Position numbers and translations under genes: made by a program. Below are positions 7,902 to 17,428 of a DNA stretch of 41,966 bases, piece after piece. A model generated the notes under the pieces. The model was not told the origin of the DNA. It saw nothing but the letters and a program-made list of their open reading frames with translations, and did not search any database. How positions within the stretch are numbered: the first letter of the stretch is position 1; every line of letters starts with the position of its first letter. The stretch covers positions 1-41,966 of the forward strand of contig MGRL01000024.1 in assembly GCA_001798165.1 (NCBI GenBank), written 5' to 3'. Source of the DNA: Deltaproteobacteria bacterium RIFCSPHIGHO2_02_FULL_43_33 (GTDB lineage: Bacteria; Desulfobacterota; GWC2-55-46; UBA9637).

Positions 7902-8654
7902 TCACGCCACTTTTTCCATCTCTTCCTGCGATATATCAAAGTTTGCGTAAACATTCTGCACATCATCCAATTCTTCCAATTCTTCCAAAAGCCTCAGAAC
8001 CTGCTGCGCATCCTTGCCTTCTACCCTTATGGTGTTCTTTGGTATCATGCTTATTTCAGAGAGCGTATATTTGAGGCCCTTTGCATCAAATATTTCTTTT
8101 ACCTTATGAAAATCCGTGGCCGCTGTGTAAACCTCAAACACCTTATCCTCATTATTTGTTATCACATCCTCTGCCCCGGCATCTATAGCAATCTCCATGA
8201 GCTTATCTTCAGTTATAGAACTCATATCAAATGTAAACATCCCCTTTTTTTCGAACATCCATGCAACTGAACCGCTCTCGCCGAATCTGCCGCCGCCTTT
8301 GGTAAATACACTCCTTACTTCTCCTGCGGTTCTATTTCTATTGTCTGTTGCAACCTCAACAAGCACGGCCACGCCGCCATGGCCGTAACCTTCATAAAAG
8401 AACTCTTCATAATGGACGCCCTCTAATTCTCCGGCCCCTTTTTTAATTGCCCTGTCTATATTATCTGATGGCACATTATTGCTTTTTGCTTTGTCTATGG
8501 CCATTCTAAGCCGCGGATTCCCATCAGGGTCTCCGCCGCCCATCTTTGCAGCTACAATTACCTCTTTGATGAGTTTTGTAAATACCTTTCCCTTTTTAAC
8601 ATCGCTCTTAGCCTTTTTGTGTTTAATATTAGCCCATCTTGAATGGCCTGACAT
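7902..8654 (-). CDS. yebC: YebC/PmpR family protein (TACO1-like)
   Basis: 250 residues beginning [25 protein letters not shown], the diagnostic start of the family; three-domain length is normal. Family members have been described as transcriptional regulators (PmpR) and, more recently, as factors that help ribosomes through difficult sequences such as proline runs; which applies here is not shown. It is first in the yebC-ruvC-ruvA-ruvB group. GGGAGG lies about 10 bases before the ATG, and a TTGCAA/TAATTT promoter candidate lies just upstream. Confidence 0.96.
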   Translation of the reverse strand: MSGHSRWANIKHKKAKSDVKKGKVFTKLIKEVIVAAKMGGGDPDGNPRLRMAIDKAKSNNVPSDNIDRAIKKGAGELEGVHYEEFFYEGYGHGGVAVLVEVATDNRNRTAGEVRSVFTKGGGRFGESGSVAWMFEKKGMFTFDMSSITEDKLMEIAIDAGAEDVITNNEDKVFEVYTAATDFHKVKEIFDAKGLKYTLSEISMIPKNTIRVEGKDAQQVLRLLEELEELDDVQNVYANFDISQEEMEKVA

Positions 8655-8691
8655 TTTTTAAAAACCTCCCTAACTTATTCAGAGCGCTTAT

Positions 8692-8720
8692 AAATTAGCA
8701 TAAAATAAAACCTGTTGCAA
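8692..8720 (-). promoter_or_regulatory. putative sigma-70 promoter of yebC-ruvCAB
   Basis: On the minus strand: TTGCAA (8720-8715), 17-base spacer, TAATTT (8697-8692), placing the start of transcription about 30-40 bases before the yebC ATG. The -35 hexamer coincides with one arm of the 11-bp inverted repeat of the 8711-8907 segment. Confidence 0.45.
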
Positions 8721-8907
8721 AGATAAAGATATTGTCAACAGCCTAACAAATTGTAAGCAAAAGATTTTTTAGACTCTCATACTCGTAAACCTCTCAGTTT
8801 ATTTTACATAAATTTTTACATAAGTTTCAGCTTGATAACCCATTTTATATTTGTTAGTATAAACCGCTGACCGACTTGATAATATAAAGCAATACCTTTG
8901 CAACAGC
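8711..8907. other. divergent yebC/mreB control region bounded by inverted repeat
   Basis: The gene-free stretch 8655-9004 holds this segment. CTGTTGCAAAG at 8712-8722 is exactly inverted as CTTTGCAACAG at 8896-8906. It could be a degenerate MITE that now carries the promoters of both flanking operons, or a regulator-binding arrangement. No reading frame. From 8908 to the mreB ribosome-binding site I see only an AT-rich leader. Confidence 0.45.
8832..8860 (+). promoter_or_regulatory. putative sigma-70 promoter of the mreB cluster
   Basis: TTGATA at 8832-8837, 17-base spacer, TAGTAT at 8855-8860, close to consensus with ideal spacing. The transcript would begin near 8867, giving a leader of about 140 bases before the mreB ATG. 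Confidence 0.6.
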
Positions 8908-8950
8908 CTGTGAAGAACCTCGGTTGTTCTCATTGATCTATAGACTATAA

Positions 8951-10036
<1,086 letters not shown>

Positions 10037-10040
10037 AAAG

Positions 10041-10108
10041 AGTTGCAAGCTGCAAATTGCTCTATTTATGTCGCTGTGTATAAAAACTTAAATCTCGCAA
10101 CTTGAAAG
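10041..10108. repeat. 7-bp array with solitary end of the 154-bp repeat
   Basis: GAGTTGC AAGCTGC AAATTGC heptamers lead into 10058-10082, which is the reverse complement of the first 25 bases of the 154-bp repeat found at 16086 and 35322 (21 bases exact to the 16086 copy). A GCAACTTG heptamer arm follows. The result is a hairpin-capable mreB-mreC spacer. Confidence 0.6.
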
Positions 10109-10115
10109 TTTAATT

Positions 10116-10955
10116 ATGGTAAGTTTTCTAAAAAAGCACCGCGTAATCATAACATCAACCGCTCTCTGTCTCTTCTCGCTTCACATAGCGTCTACGAATG
10201 TTAAAGGTATCGGCGGAACAATAATTAGCGGGAGGGTTATATCCGCTATAGCCTCGCCTATCCAGTATGGTATTAATCATACGATTGGTGCAATAAAAGC
10301 AACATGGGCATCATATGTATATCTTATCAATGTCAGCAAGGAAAATATATTGTTAAAAAATGACATTGATAAGCTGAAAGAGGAAAATAACCAATTAAAA
10401 GAGGCTGCCCTCTTAAGCAACAGACTGAAGGAACTGCTGGCCTTCAAGGAAGACATATCCGGTCCAGCAGTCGCAGCCGATATCATTGGTATTGAGAATA
10501 CAGGCTGGGTAAGAACTGCAAGCATCAATAAAGGTTCTTCTGACGGAATCAAACGGGATATGGCGGTTGTCACCACCCTTGGTATTGTAGGGCGGATTAT
10601 AGAGGTGCAGCCAACAACTTCAAAAATTCTCCTTGTTACAGACCCCAGGTGCAATATTGACGTGGTTGTACAGAGGAGCAGGATTAAAGGCATCACCGAG
10701 GGAACTGGCACCAACAGACTTGTCTTAAAATATGTAAGACATGAAGATGATATACAAATAGGGGATAAATTGATATCTTCCGGCCTTGGCGGCATCTTTC
10801 CTAAAGGTATGGTAGTGGGTGAAGTATTTCGTGCTGAAAAGGGAGATGATAATTTTTTTATGGATATAGAACTCAAACCAGGGGCTGACCTTCAAAAACT
10901 GGAAGAAGTCCTTATTATCACAGGTAACATAAGCCCTATGTCCCCCTTGCTTTAG
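10116..10955 (+). CDS. mreC: rod-shape protein MreC
   Basis: 279 residues. One N-terminal membrane segment (about 10-27), a periplasmic coiled coil (about 70-100, LKNDIDKLKEENNQLKEAA), then the twin beta-barrel MreC domain (about 110-275) with the usual VVTTLGIVGRI and SGLGGIFPKGMVVGEV stretches. MreC bridges MreB to the periplasmic wall synthases and activates PBP2. No strong ribosome-binding site is seen; the upstream spacer is repeat-filled. Confidence 0.95.
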   Translation: MVSFLKKHRVIITSTALCLFSLHIASTNVKGIGGTIISGRVISAIASPIQYGINHTIGAIKATWASYVYLINVSKENILLKNDIDKLKEENNQLKEAALLSNRLKELLAFKEDISGPAVAADIIGIENTGWVRTASINKGSSDGIKRDMAVVTTLGIVGRIIEVQPTTSKILLVTDPRCNIDVVVQRSRIKGITEGTGTNRLVLKYVRHEDDIQIGDKLISSGLGGIFPKGMVVGEVFRAEKGDDNFFMDIELKPGADLQKLEEVLIITGNISPMSPLL

Positions 10956-10964
10956 CGTAATTCA

Positions 10965-11471
10965 ATGAAAATTTTTACCATTTATCTTGTTCTTGCCTCA
11001 TTGTTTCTCATAATAGAAAGCACAATCCTCTCTATTCTGCTTCCTTCTCTTTTGATTCCGGATGTTATACTCATAATGGTTTTTTATCTCGCTTTCGGCA
11101 ATGCATCCCTTGAAGGGGTATTAACAACTTTTGTGTTGGGCTATCTAACCGATGTATTCTCCGGCGGGATAATCGGCCTTTCCTCATTTACTCTTCTGTT
11201 GATATTTATTATAACCACAAAACTTTCAAAGATATTAACTCTCAACAGCATGCTTATAAAGGTCGGAGGAACAATCTTTATAAGTATCATAAAAGGAATA
11301 TTAACCTATACATCTTTAAGGTTCTTAAACCAGGAAATACCATTCTATATTATCTTCCCCATAGCTGTCTCTACAGGCATCGTAAGCCCATTTGTATTTG
11401 CCCTGATAAATAAAATAGAATTGTATTGTATTCCATATAAAGGAGAAGATAAAATAATAAGCAGATATTAA
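10965..11471 (+). CDS. mreD: rod-shape protein MreD
   Basis: 168 residues, almost entirely hydrophobic, with about five or six membrane segments, matching MreD. It follows mreC by nine bases and so is co-translated. MreD is the least conserved member of the complex; position and topology are the main evidence, along with the segment TFVLGYLTDVFSGGIIGLSS, which is typical. Confidence 0.92.
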   Translation: MKIFTIYLVLASLFLIIESTILSILLPSLLIPDVILIMVFYLAFGNASLEGVLTTFVLGYLTDVFSGGIIGLSSFTLLLIFIITTKLSKILTLNSMLIKVGGTIFISIIKGILTYTSLRFLNQEIPFYIIFPIAVSTGIVSPFVFALINKIELYCIPYKGEDKIISRY

Positions 11472-11488
11472 AATAAACTTATATTTTT

Positions 11489-11522
11489 TCTCTTCCAGAA
11501 TACTCTTATAACATGGAAGAGA
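11489..11522. other. hairpin in the mreD-mrdA spacer
   Basis: TCTCTTCCA (11489-11497) and TGGAAGAGA (11514-11522) form a perfect 9-bp stem with a 16-base loop, preceded by a run of T. No T run follows on the plus strand, so it is not a classical terminator for mreD. It could tune processing between mreD and mrdA. Confidence 0.45.
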
Positions 11523-11567
11523 GAATCAGGTGTTTAAATATATCAGCATATATCGGCGAATAGACCT

Positions 11568-13469
11568 ATGAATGTTTATTTAGGAAAAAACGAACCAAGT
11601 GAACTTAAGGCAAGGCTTTATATAGCGACAGGCATTGCCTTATCAATATTTTTCCTCCTTGTTATACGATTATGGTTCCTCCAGATATTTAAGGGGAAAG
11701 AGTTTAAGGAATTATCAGAGAATAACAGAATAAGATTAGTGAGGACAATAGCCCCGCGCGGCCTCCTTTTAGACAGAACAGGCACGGTAGTGGTGGGAAA
11801 TAGGCCTGCCTTTAACCTTGCCGTAATACCTGAGGATGTAAAGGACTGGGGAAAGATAAAAAAGGTTATCCCGCATATTGTTCATCTCACAGAAGCGGAT
11901 ATAGAAGGAAGGCTTCAACAGGCGCAAGGACGCCCTCCTTTTCAGGCAATAAAATTGAAGGAAGACTTGACATGGGAAGAAATAGCCAGCATTGAAACAT
12001 TCAGGATCGATATGCCGGGCATAGTGCTGGAAATAGAGCCAAGACGCGTATATTCTTTCGGAGAGGCAGGCTCACATGTTATTGGCTATCTTGGAGAAAT
12101 AGATGAACAGCAAATAAAGAAATTGAAAAAGGCAAATTATATGCTCGGAGATTTTATCGGCAAGTATGGAATAGAATATCAATGGGAAAAATATCTGCGC
12201 GGTATAAATGGCGGCAGGCAGATAGAGGTAGATGCCATAGGAAGAGAAATAAAACTTATAAAAAAGATAACCCCAACGCAAGGCTATACTATTTATCTTA
12301 CTATAGATTTAGAAACACAATTGGCGGCAAACAAGGCAATGCAAGACAAAGTGGGCGCTGTAATTGCCATAGACCCTCAAAACGGCAAAATACTTGCAGC
12401 AGTAAGCAATCCTTCTTTTGACCCAAATCTTTTTGCAGCCGGCATTGACAAAGAACAGTGGAATAATCTTATCTCTAACCCATTCCATGTCATGGAGACC
12501 AAAACCATTCAAGGTCAATATCCTCCAGCGTCAACCTTTAAGATGATTACAGCGGCAGCAGCGCTTGAAGAAGGGGTAATTACCCCGTCAACCAAGATAT
12601 ATGCAGGCGAGTCATTCTGGTTTGGGAATAAGGAGTTTAGAGACTGGAAGGCTGGCGGACACGGCATAATTGATATACACAGGGCAATCGTAGAGTCTTC
12701 AGATACCTTCTTTTACCAGGTAGGTTTAAAGGTAGGAATAGATCGCCTTGCACATTATGCAAAAGGTTTTGGGCTTGGCAGAAAAACAGGCATTCAATTG
12801 ACAAATGAAAAACCCGGCCTTGTGCCATCCAGCAGATGGAAAAAAGAGACCCAGGGCGCGCCATGGTATGAAGGCGAAACAATATCTGTTTCCGTAGGGC
12901 AGGGTTACCTTCTTGCCACCCCTCTCCAAATGTTAAACGCATATGCCGCTGTTGCAAATGGCGGCAAACTCTATCTCCCTCAATTAGTCAATATGGTGGA
13001 AACACCCGAAGGTCAGGTCATTTGGAGGTTTATGCCGCAGGAAATAGGAAGGATTCCTATGTCGCCTGCAAATATAAAAATAGTGAGAGACGCATTAAAA
13101 GGGGTGGTAAATGAAAACGGCGGCACTGGATGGCCGGCAAGAGTTCCGGGGGTAGAGATTGCAGGCAAAACAGGAACAGCTCAGGTAATAAAGCTGAAAG
13201 AAAACGCCCCAAGAAAAAAGCCAAAAGATACGCCGTATGAACAAAGGGACCATGCATGGTTTGTAGGTTTCGGGCCAGCAGAAAATCCTGAAATAGCTGT
13301 AGCCGTTCTTGTAGAGCACGGCGGCTTTGGCGCAGAGGCAGCTGCGCCTGTTGCCCGTGAGGTTATAAAGGCATACCTTAAATCAAAACTACAGGCAACC
13401 ATATTTAAAACACCAGCAGTTAATGCAGCAGAGAACGTTAACTTAGAGGAGTCAGATATCAATGATTGA
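11568..13469 (+). CDS. mrdA: penicillin-binding protein 2, elongation transpeptidase
   Basis: 633 residues. N-terminal membrane anchor (about 17-40), dimerisation domain beginning RGLLLDRTG, then the transpeptidase domain. Its three active-site motifs are in place: STFK with nucleophile Ser322, SSD at 377-379 (the SxN-type motif, Asp in PBP2) and KTG at 534-536. It crosslinks lateral-wall peptidoglycan and pairs with RodA, whose gene overlaps the mrdA end by 8 bases. The ATG at 11568 has no good ribosome-binding site. Confidence 0.97.
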   Translation: MNVYLGKNEPSELKARLYIATGIALSIFFLLVIRLWFLQIFKGKEFKELSENNRIRLVRTIAPRGLLLDRTGTVVVGNRPAFNLAVIPEDVKDWGKIKKVIPHIVHLTEADIEGRLQQAQGRPPFQAIKLKEDLTWEEIASIETFRIDMPGIVLEIEPRRVYSFGEAGSHVIGYLGEIDEQQIKKLKKANYMLGDFIGKYGIEYQWEKYLRGINGGRQIEVDAIGREIKLIKKITPTQGYTIYLTIDLETQLAANKAMQDKVGAVIAIDPQNGKILAAVSNPSFDPNLFAAGIDKEQWNNLISNPFHVMETKTIQGQYPPASTFKMITAAAALEEGVITPSTKIYAGESFWFGNKEFRDWKAGGHGIIDIHRAIVESSDTFFYQVGLKVGIDRLAHYAKGFGLGRKTGIQLTNEKPGLVPSSRWKKETQGAPWYEGETISVSVGQGYLLATPLQMLNAYAAVANGGKLYLPQLVNMVETPEGQVIWRFMPQEIGRIPMSPANIKIVRDALKGVVNENGGTGWPARVPGVEIAGKTGTAQVIKLKENAPRKKPKDTPYEQRDHAWFVGFGPAENPEIAVAVLVEHGGFGAEAAAPVAREVIKAYLKSKLQATIFKTPAVNAAENVNLEESDIND

Positions 13470-14556
13470 CAGAAGACTATTTCTTCACTTTGACTGGGTT
13501 GTCTTTCTTGTAACAATATTTCTATGCCTTATCGGCATCTTGAATATCTACAGCGCCGCCTTAATGGACAGCGATAATAATCTATATGAAAAACAGCTTA
13601 TTTGGTTTTCCATAGGCTTGGCCCTAATGATATTAGCTACCTTAGTTAACTATATACATTTGGAGAGGCTTGCCTACCCAATCTATATCATCGCAATTAT
13701 TCTTTTAATATCAACTATCTTGACAGGCCGCACAGCAGGCGGCGCCAAGCGATGGCTGAGTATAGGTTTTGCATCGTTTCAGCCATCAGAATTTGCAAAA
13801 ATTGCAATAATACTTATTTTGTCAAAATATTTTAGCGCCATAAAAATTCCATTCAGGGGGTTATCTCTCAAAGAATTGATTGTACCATCCGTCATAGCCT
13901 TCATACCGTTTATACTTATTATCAAACAGCCGGACATGGGAACTGCTGTCATCATATTTCTCATCTTTGCGTCTATGGTCATCTTTGCAAAGGTAAGACT
14001 TAAGTTACTTATAGGTATTACAGCAATTTCTTTACCTTTAATACCAATTGCGTGGCATTTTTTAAAAGATTACCAAAAGGCGCGATTAATGAGCTTTTTA
14101 GACCCTACGCTGGACCCCTTAGGCACAGGCTACCATATTATGCAATCAAAGATAGCCATTGGTTCCGGAGGTATCATTGGGAACGGCTTTACAAATGGCA
14201 CACAGGGGCAGCTAAGGTTTCTCCCCGAACATCACACAGATTTCATATTCTCTGTTCTCGCTGAAGAGTGGGGATTTATAGGCTCATTTATTGTCCTCAT
14301 ATTATATTTCGTTCTGGTACTCTGGGGGCTGAATATAGCGCAAAATGCAAAAGACAGACTTGGGGCATTTCTTGCCTTTGGCGTATCATTTATGTTCTTG
14401 TGGCACATCCTCATAAATATTGGTATGGTAACAGGTATGCTTCCGGTTGTAGGGGTTCCCCTCCCCTTTATGAGCTACGGGGGTTCTTTTCTTATTACTA
14501 CAATGATCGGCGCAGGGATACTTGCCAATGTCAGCATGAGGAGGTTTATATTCTAA
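13462..14556 (+). CDS. rodA: peptidoglycan glycosyltransferase RodA
   Basis: 364 residues of the SEDS family with about ten membrane helices. Conserved stretches include GGAKRWLSIG, PSEFAKIA, KQPDMGTA, LPEHHTDFIFSVLAEEWGF and PLPFMSYGGS. RodA polymerises lipid II glycan strands with PBP2. Start preceded by AGAGGAG within the end of mrdA; its stop overlaps the probable start of pgpA. Also known as mrdB. Confidence 0.97.
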   Translation: MIDRRLFLHFDWVVFLVTIFLCLIGILNIYSAALMDSDNNLYEKQLIWFSIGLALMILATLVNYIHLERLAYPIYIIAIILLISTILTGRTAGGAKRWLSIGFASFQPSEFAKIAIILILSKYFSAIKIPFRGLSLKELIVPSVIAFIPFILIIKQPDMGTAVIIFLIFASMVIFAKVRLKLLIGITAISLPLIPIAWHFLKDYQKARLMSFLDPTLDPLGTGYHIMQSKIAIGSGGIIGNGFTNGTQGQLRFLPEHHTDFIFSVLAEEWGFIGSFIVLILYFVLVLWGLNIAQNAKDRLGAFLAFGVSFMFLWHILINIGMVTGMLPVVGVPLPFMSYGGSFLITTMIGAGILANVSMRRFIF

Positions 14557-15008
14557 AAAAAACGGCTGTATTCCTTGCAACAGGAATGTATGCAGGGTAT
14601 TCTCCTCTTGCACCAGGAACACTTGGCACTTTATGGGGAATAATACTATGCTTCCTTATTCCATCAATGAATTTAGTTATATATGGGGCATTTCTGACTA
14701 TCAGCTCTTTAGCAGCAATATGGCTGTCATCAGTTGCAAAGAGTTTTCTTAATAAAAAAGACCCAAGACAGGTAGTGTGTGATGAAATTGTAGGCTATAT
14801 GTTTGCGATGTTCCTTATATCATTTACCCTGTCTCATGTAATTATTGTATTTCTCTTGTTCAGATTTTTTGATATAGTAAAACCCTTCCCGGCTGGTTTA
14901 ATAGATAAAAGAATGGACAATGGTTTCGGCATAGTATTGGATGACATTGTGGCAGGCATATACAGCAATATTGCTTTCAGGTTGTTTGCTAAATTTATTG
15001 CAGTATGA
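14550..15008 (+). CDS. pgpA: phosphatidylglycerophosphatase A, probable AUU start
   Basis: About 152 residues. Family signatures are clear: GYSPLAPGTLGTLWG, DPRQVVCDEIVGYM (the acidic metal/catalytic segment) and RFFDIVKPFPA, plus DDIVAGIYSN near the end. It dephosphorylates phosphatidylglycerophosphate in the inner membrane. Homology begins at ILKKTAVFLATG, yet no ATG, GTG or TTG lies there in frame. An AGGAGG at 14539-14544 stands five bases before an ATT codon at 14550, so ATT is the best start. The first in-frame ATG (14586) would remove the N-terminal helix. The start overlaps the rodA stop; the end overlaps pncC as ATGA. Confidence 0.88.
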   Translation: MLKKTAVFLATGMYAGYSPLAPGTLGTLWGIILCFLIPSMNLVIYGAFLTISSLAAIWLSSVAKSFLNKKDPRQVVCDEIVGYMFAMFLISFTLSHVIIVFLLFRFFDIVKPFPAGLIDKRMDNGFGIVLDDIVAGIYSNIAFRLFAKFIAV

Positions 15009-15508
15009 AAAAACAGAAAGAGGCCTCAGAAGAAACAGTTGCGCGCCTCATGAAGAGGTTAAGACTTACTCTATCTATAGCAGAATCATGTACCGGCGGT
15101 CTTCTATGCCATAAAATAACTAATGTATCAGGAAGCTCTAAATACTTTAAAGGCGGAATCATCGCATACCATAATGAAGTAAAAAAGCAACTGCTTGGCG
15201 TACCGGCACATATATTGAGTAAGTTCGGCGCTGTAAGCAGAGAAACTGCTGTTGCAATGGCATATAGCATAAGAAAAATAATGGCTGCTGATATTGGCAT
15301 AGCAATAACAGGCATTGCCGGCCCAACAGGCGGGACAGCGGCTAAGCCCGTTGGAAGTGTATTTATAGCCATATCGGCAGCAACAAAAAGTAATTGTCAA
15401 AATTTCTTATTTCAAGGAAACAGAAAAACTATAAAACTTTCAACCTCAAACAAGGCGCTCAATATGCTGAAAGAATTTTTATTAGCAAAAGATAATGGAA
15501 CAAAATAG
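15005..15508 (+). CDS. pncC: nicotinamide-nucleotide amidohydrolase (CinA C-terminal domain)
   Basis: 167 residues, a stand-alone CinA C-terminal domain (PncC), which deamidates NMN to nicotinate mononucleotide in NAD recycling. Conserved features are LSIAESCTGGLLCHKIT with the catalytic Ser, YFKGGIIAYHNEVK, and AITGIAGPTGGTAAKPVGSV. The N-terminal MoaB-like domain of full CinA is absent. Coupled by ATGA to pgpA and overlapping thpR by 14 bases; the cluster recA-(thpR)-pncC is common in bacteria. Confidence 0.95.
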   Translation: MKKQKEASEETVARLMKRLRLTLSIAESCTGGLLCHKITNVSGSSKYFKGGIIAYHNEVKKQLLGVPAHILSKFGAVSRETAVAMAYSIRKIMAADIGIAITGIAGPTGGTAAKPVGSVFIAISAATKSNCQNFLFQGNRKTIKLSTSNKALNMLKEFLLAKDNGTK

Positions 15509-16076
15509 ATTTGTAAGAGCCTTTATTGCCATAGAATTGCCGAGCATAATAGTTAAAAGTTTAGGAGAGATTCAGGATAACTTAAGAGATACAACTAACA
15601 AGATTACATGGGTAAAACCGGACAATATTCACCTTACCATGAAATTTCTTGGCAATATAGAAACAGATAAGGCACATGCTATAGAAAAGATATTGAAAAA
15701 CATAGTTAGCCAAATCTCCATTGGAAAGCTGTCAGTCGAAGGGGTTGGGGCATTCCCAACAATAAATAACCCGCGGGTAATATGGGTTGGTATAGAAGAT
15801 GATAAAAACTTGCTCAAGATCTATACTCAACTTGAGGACGGACTGGCATCACTTGGCTTTAAAAAGGAAGATAGGCCATTCAAACCGCATCTTACGCTGG
15901 GAAGGGTAAAGTTTTTAAAGGATAAAAAAGGATTAAAGGAAAGACTTGAGAAACTTGCAGATATAAAGCTCGCCAGCTTTATAGTAGATAGCCTTATTCT
16001 ATTTAAGAGTGAGTTAACACCAGAAGGCTCATTGTATACAAAATTAAAAGAAGTAAAATTAGATAGAAATAATTAG
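15495..16076 (+). CDS. thpR: RNA 2',3'-cyclic phosphodiesterase ThpR
   Basis: 193 residues of the 2H phosphoesterase superfamily with both catalytic motifs: HLTMKFLG (about residue 49) and HLTLGRV (about residue 133). It opens 2',3'-cyclic phosphates in RNA; the older name is 2'-5' RNA ligase. The start lies within the end of pncC. It is the last gene before the structured repeat that precedes recA. Confidence 0.95.
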   Translation: MEQNRFVRAFIAIELPSIIVKSLGEIQDNLRDTTNKITWVKPDNIHLTMKFLGNIETDKAHAIEKILKNIVSQISIGKLSVEGVGAFPTINNPRVIWVGIEDDKNLLKIYTQLEDGLASLGFKKEDRPFKPHLTLGRVKFLKDKKGLKERLEKLADIKLASFIVDSLILFKSELTPEGSLYTKLKEVKLDRNN

Positions 16077-16085
16077 TTGCTTGTA

Positions 16086-16239
16086 TATACACAGCGACAT
16101 AAATAGAACAGCATACAGAGCGTCAGAACAAAGCAGACCAAGGCGCAACGAAGGTGAGGAGTGAGGCGTATTTTAAGCATACGCCGCAACGACGAGCCGA
16201 GGAACAACGCAGGTATGCGAAGTTATGACGCTCTGTATA
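16086..16239. repeat. 154-bp structured repeat, copy A (upstream of recA)
   Basis: Same length and about 95 percent identical (7 differences that I count) to 35322-35475, in the same orientation. ATACAGAGCGTCA at 16113-16125 is exactly inverted at 16226-16238. A central hairpin, GGCGTAT (16165-16171) and ATACGCC (16179-16185), has a 7-base loop. The ends resemble each other inverted (TATACACAGCGAC and TATACAGAGCGTC). The interior is visibly more GC-rich than the genes around it. No reading frame of note. The end is 31 bases from the recA start, so any recA promoter must lie in or before it. Confidence 0.8.
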
Positions 16240-16270
16240 AAAACTAACAACTGAAATCAAGGAGGCGCTC

Positions 16271-17350
16271 ATGGCATTAACAGAAAAAGAAAAGGCTATA
16301 GACCTGGCAATAGGCCAGATTGAAAAGCAATTTGGAAAAGGCTCTATCATGCGGCTTGAAAAAGAAGGTGCAATAGCAACTGATATACCAGTCATATCAA
16401 CTGGCTCACCTGCTATTAATATAGCCCTCGGTATTGGCGGCGTTCCAAGAGGCAGGGTAGTAGAGATCTATGGGCCGGAATCTTCAGGGAAAACCACCCT
16501 TACCCTGCATATCATAGCCGAGGCGCAGAAAGCAGGCGGTACGGCTGCATTCATAGATGCCGAACATGCCTTAGACTTAGAATATGCGAGAAGGCTTGGT
16601 GTAAAAACCGAAGAACTTCTCTTATCACAACCAGATACAGGAGAACAGGCCCTTGAGATTGCAGAAGTATTGATACGAAGCGGCGCTATTGATGTGCTGG
16701 TTATAGACTCTGTCGCAGCCCTTGTGCCGCGTGCAGAATTGGAAGGTGATATGGGAGATGCCCACATGGGTCTCCAGGCACGACTCATGAGCCAAGCCTT
16801 GAGAAAATTGACCTCAACGATAAACAAATCAAAAACCTGCATGATATTTATAAATCAGATACGACACAAGATAGGTGTTATGTTCGGAAATCCGGAGACT
16901 ACCACCGGTGGAAATGCGTTAAAATTTTACGCATCCGTAAGGATTGACATTAGAAGAATCGGCGCTATTAAACAGGGTGAAACTGTTATCGGAAACAGGA
17001 CAAAGGTAAAGATTGTGAAAAACAAGCTGGCGCCGCCATTCAGGGATGCTGAGTTAGATATCCTTTATAATGAAGGCATATCCCGAGAGGGCGATTTAAT
17101 TGACCTTGGAGCACAGGCATCCATTATAGAGAAGAGCGGGGCATGGTTTTCATACGATGGTGAGAGAATAGGCCAGGGAAGAGAGGCTGCCAGAGTTTAT
17201 CTTAAAGAGCATACCGATATAACCTCTACAATAGAAGGAAAAATATTGCAACACTTTGGCATACGGCAAACAAGGAAAGATACCATAGCCCCAAAAATAG
17301 AAGAAAAGACAAAACCTTCAGCTGCGGCAAAAGGAGCAGGCGCAAGATAA
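16271..17350 (+). CDS. recA: recombinase RecA
   Basis: 359 residues. Walker [10 protein letters not shown] at 68-76, Walker [11 protein letters not shown], loop L1 [21 protein letters not shown]2 region [21 protein letters not shown]. It forms filaments on single-stranded DNA for recombination and SOS induction. Strong AAGGAGG ribosome-binding site. recX lies two genes downstream, the usual modulator partner. No convincing LexA box was identified between the repeat and the start. Confidence 0.98.
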   Translation: MALTEKEKAIDLAIGQIEKQFGKGSIMRLEKEGAIATDIPVISTGSPAINIALGIGGVPRGRVVEIYGPESSGKTTLTLHIIAEAQKAGGTAAFIDAEHALDLEYARRLGVKTEELLLSQPDTGEQALEIAEVLIRSGAIDVLVIDSVAALVPRAELEGDMGDAHMGLQARLMSQALRKLTSTINKSKTCMIFINQIRHKIGVMFGNPETTTGGNALKFYASVRIDIRRIGAIKQGETVIGNRTKVKIVKNKLAPPFRDAELDILYNEGISREGDLIDLGAQASIIEKSGAWFSYDGERIGQGREAARVYLKEHTDITSTIEGKILQHFGIRQTRKDTIAPKIEEKTKPSAAAKGAGAR

Positions 17351-17428
17351 CTTTTTAAATTATAAGCCGCTCAAGGCCTATTGTTTTAAATTGTCATCTT
17401 ACTGAAGAAAGAAGGAGGGTTAAGAAAT

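Noticed and set aside
14268-14549. Long plus-strand reading frame upstream of pgpA inside rodA
   Set aside because: It is the alternative frame of rodA, with no family resemblance until ILKK at 14550; only the downstream part is a gene.
16082-16091. TGTATATACA palindrome upstream of recA, resembling the core of an SOS (LexA) box
   Set aside because: Half of it is the fixed end of the 154-bp repeat (also present at 35322 without the palindrome), it lies 180 bases from recA, and no lexA is known for this genome; chance is the simpler explanation.
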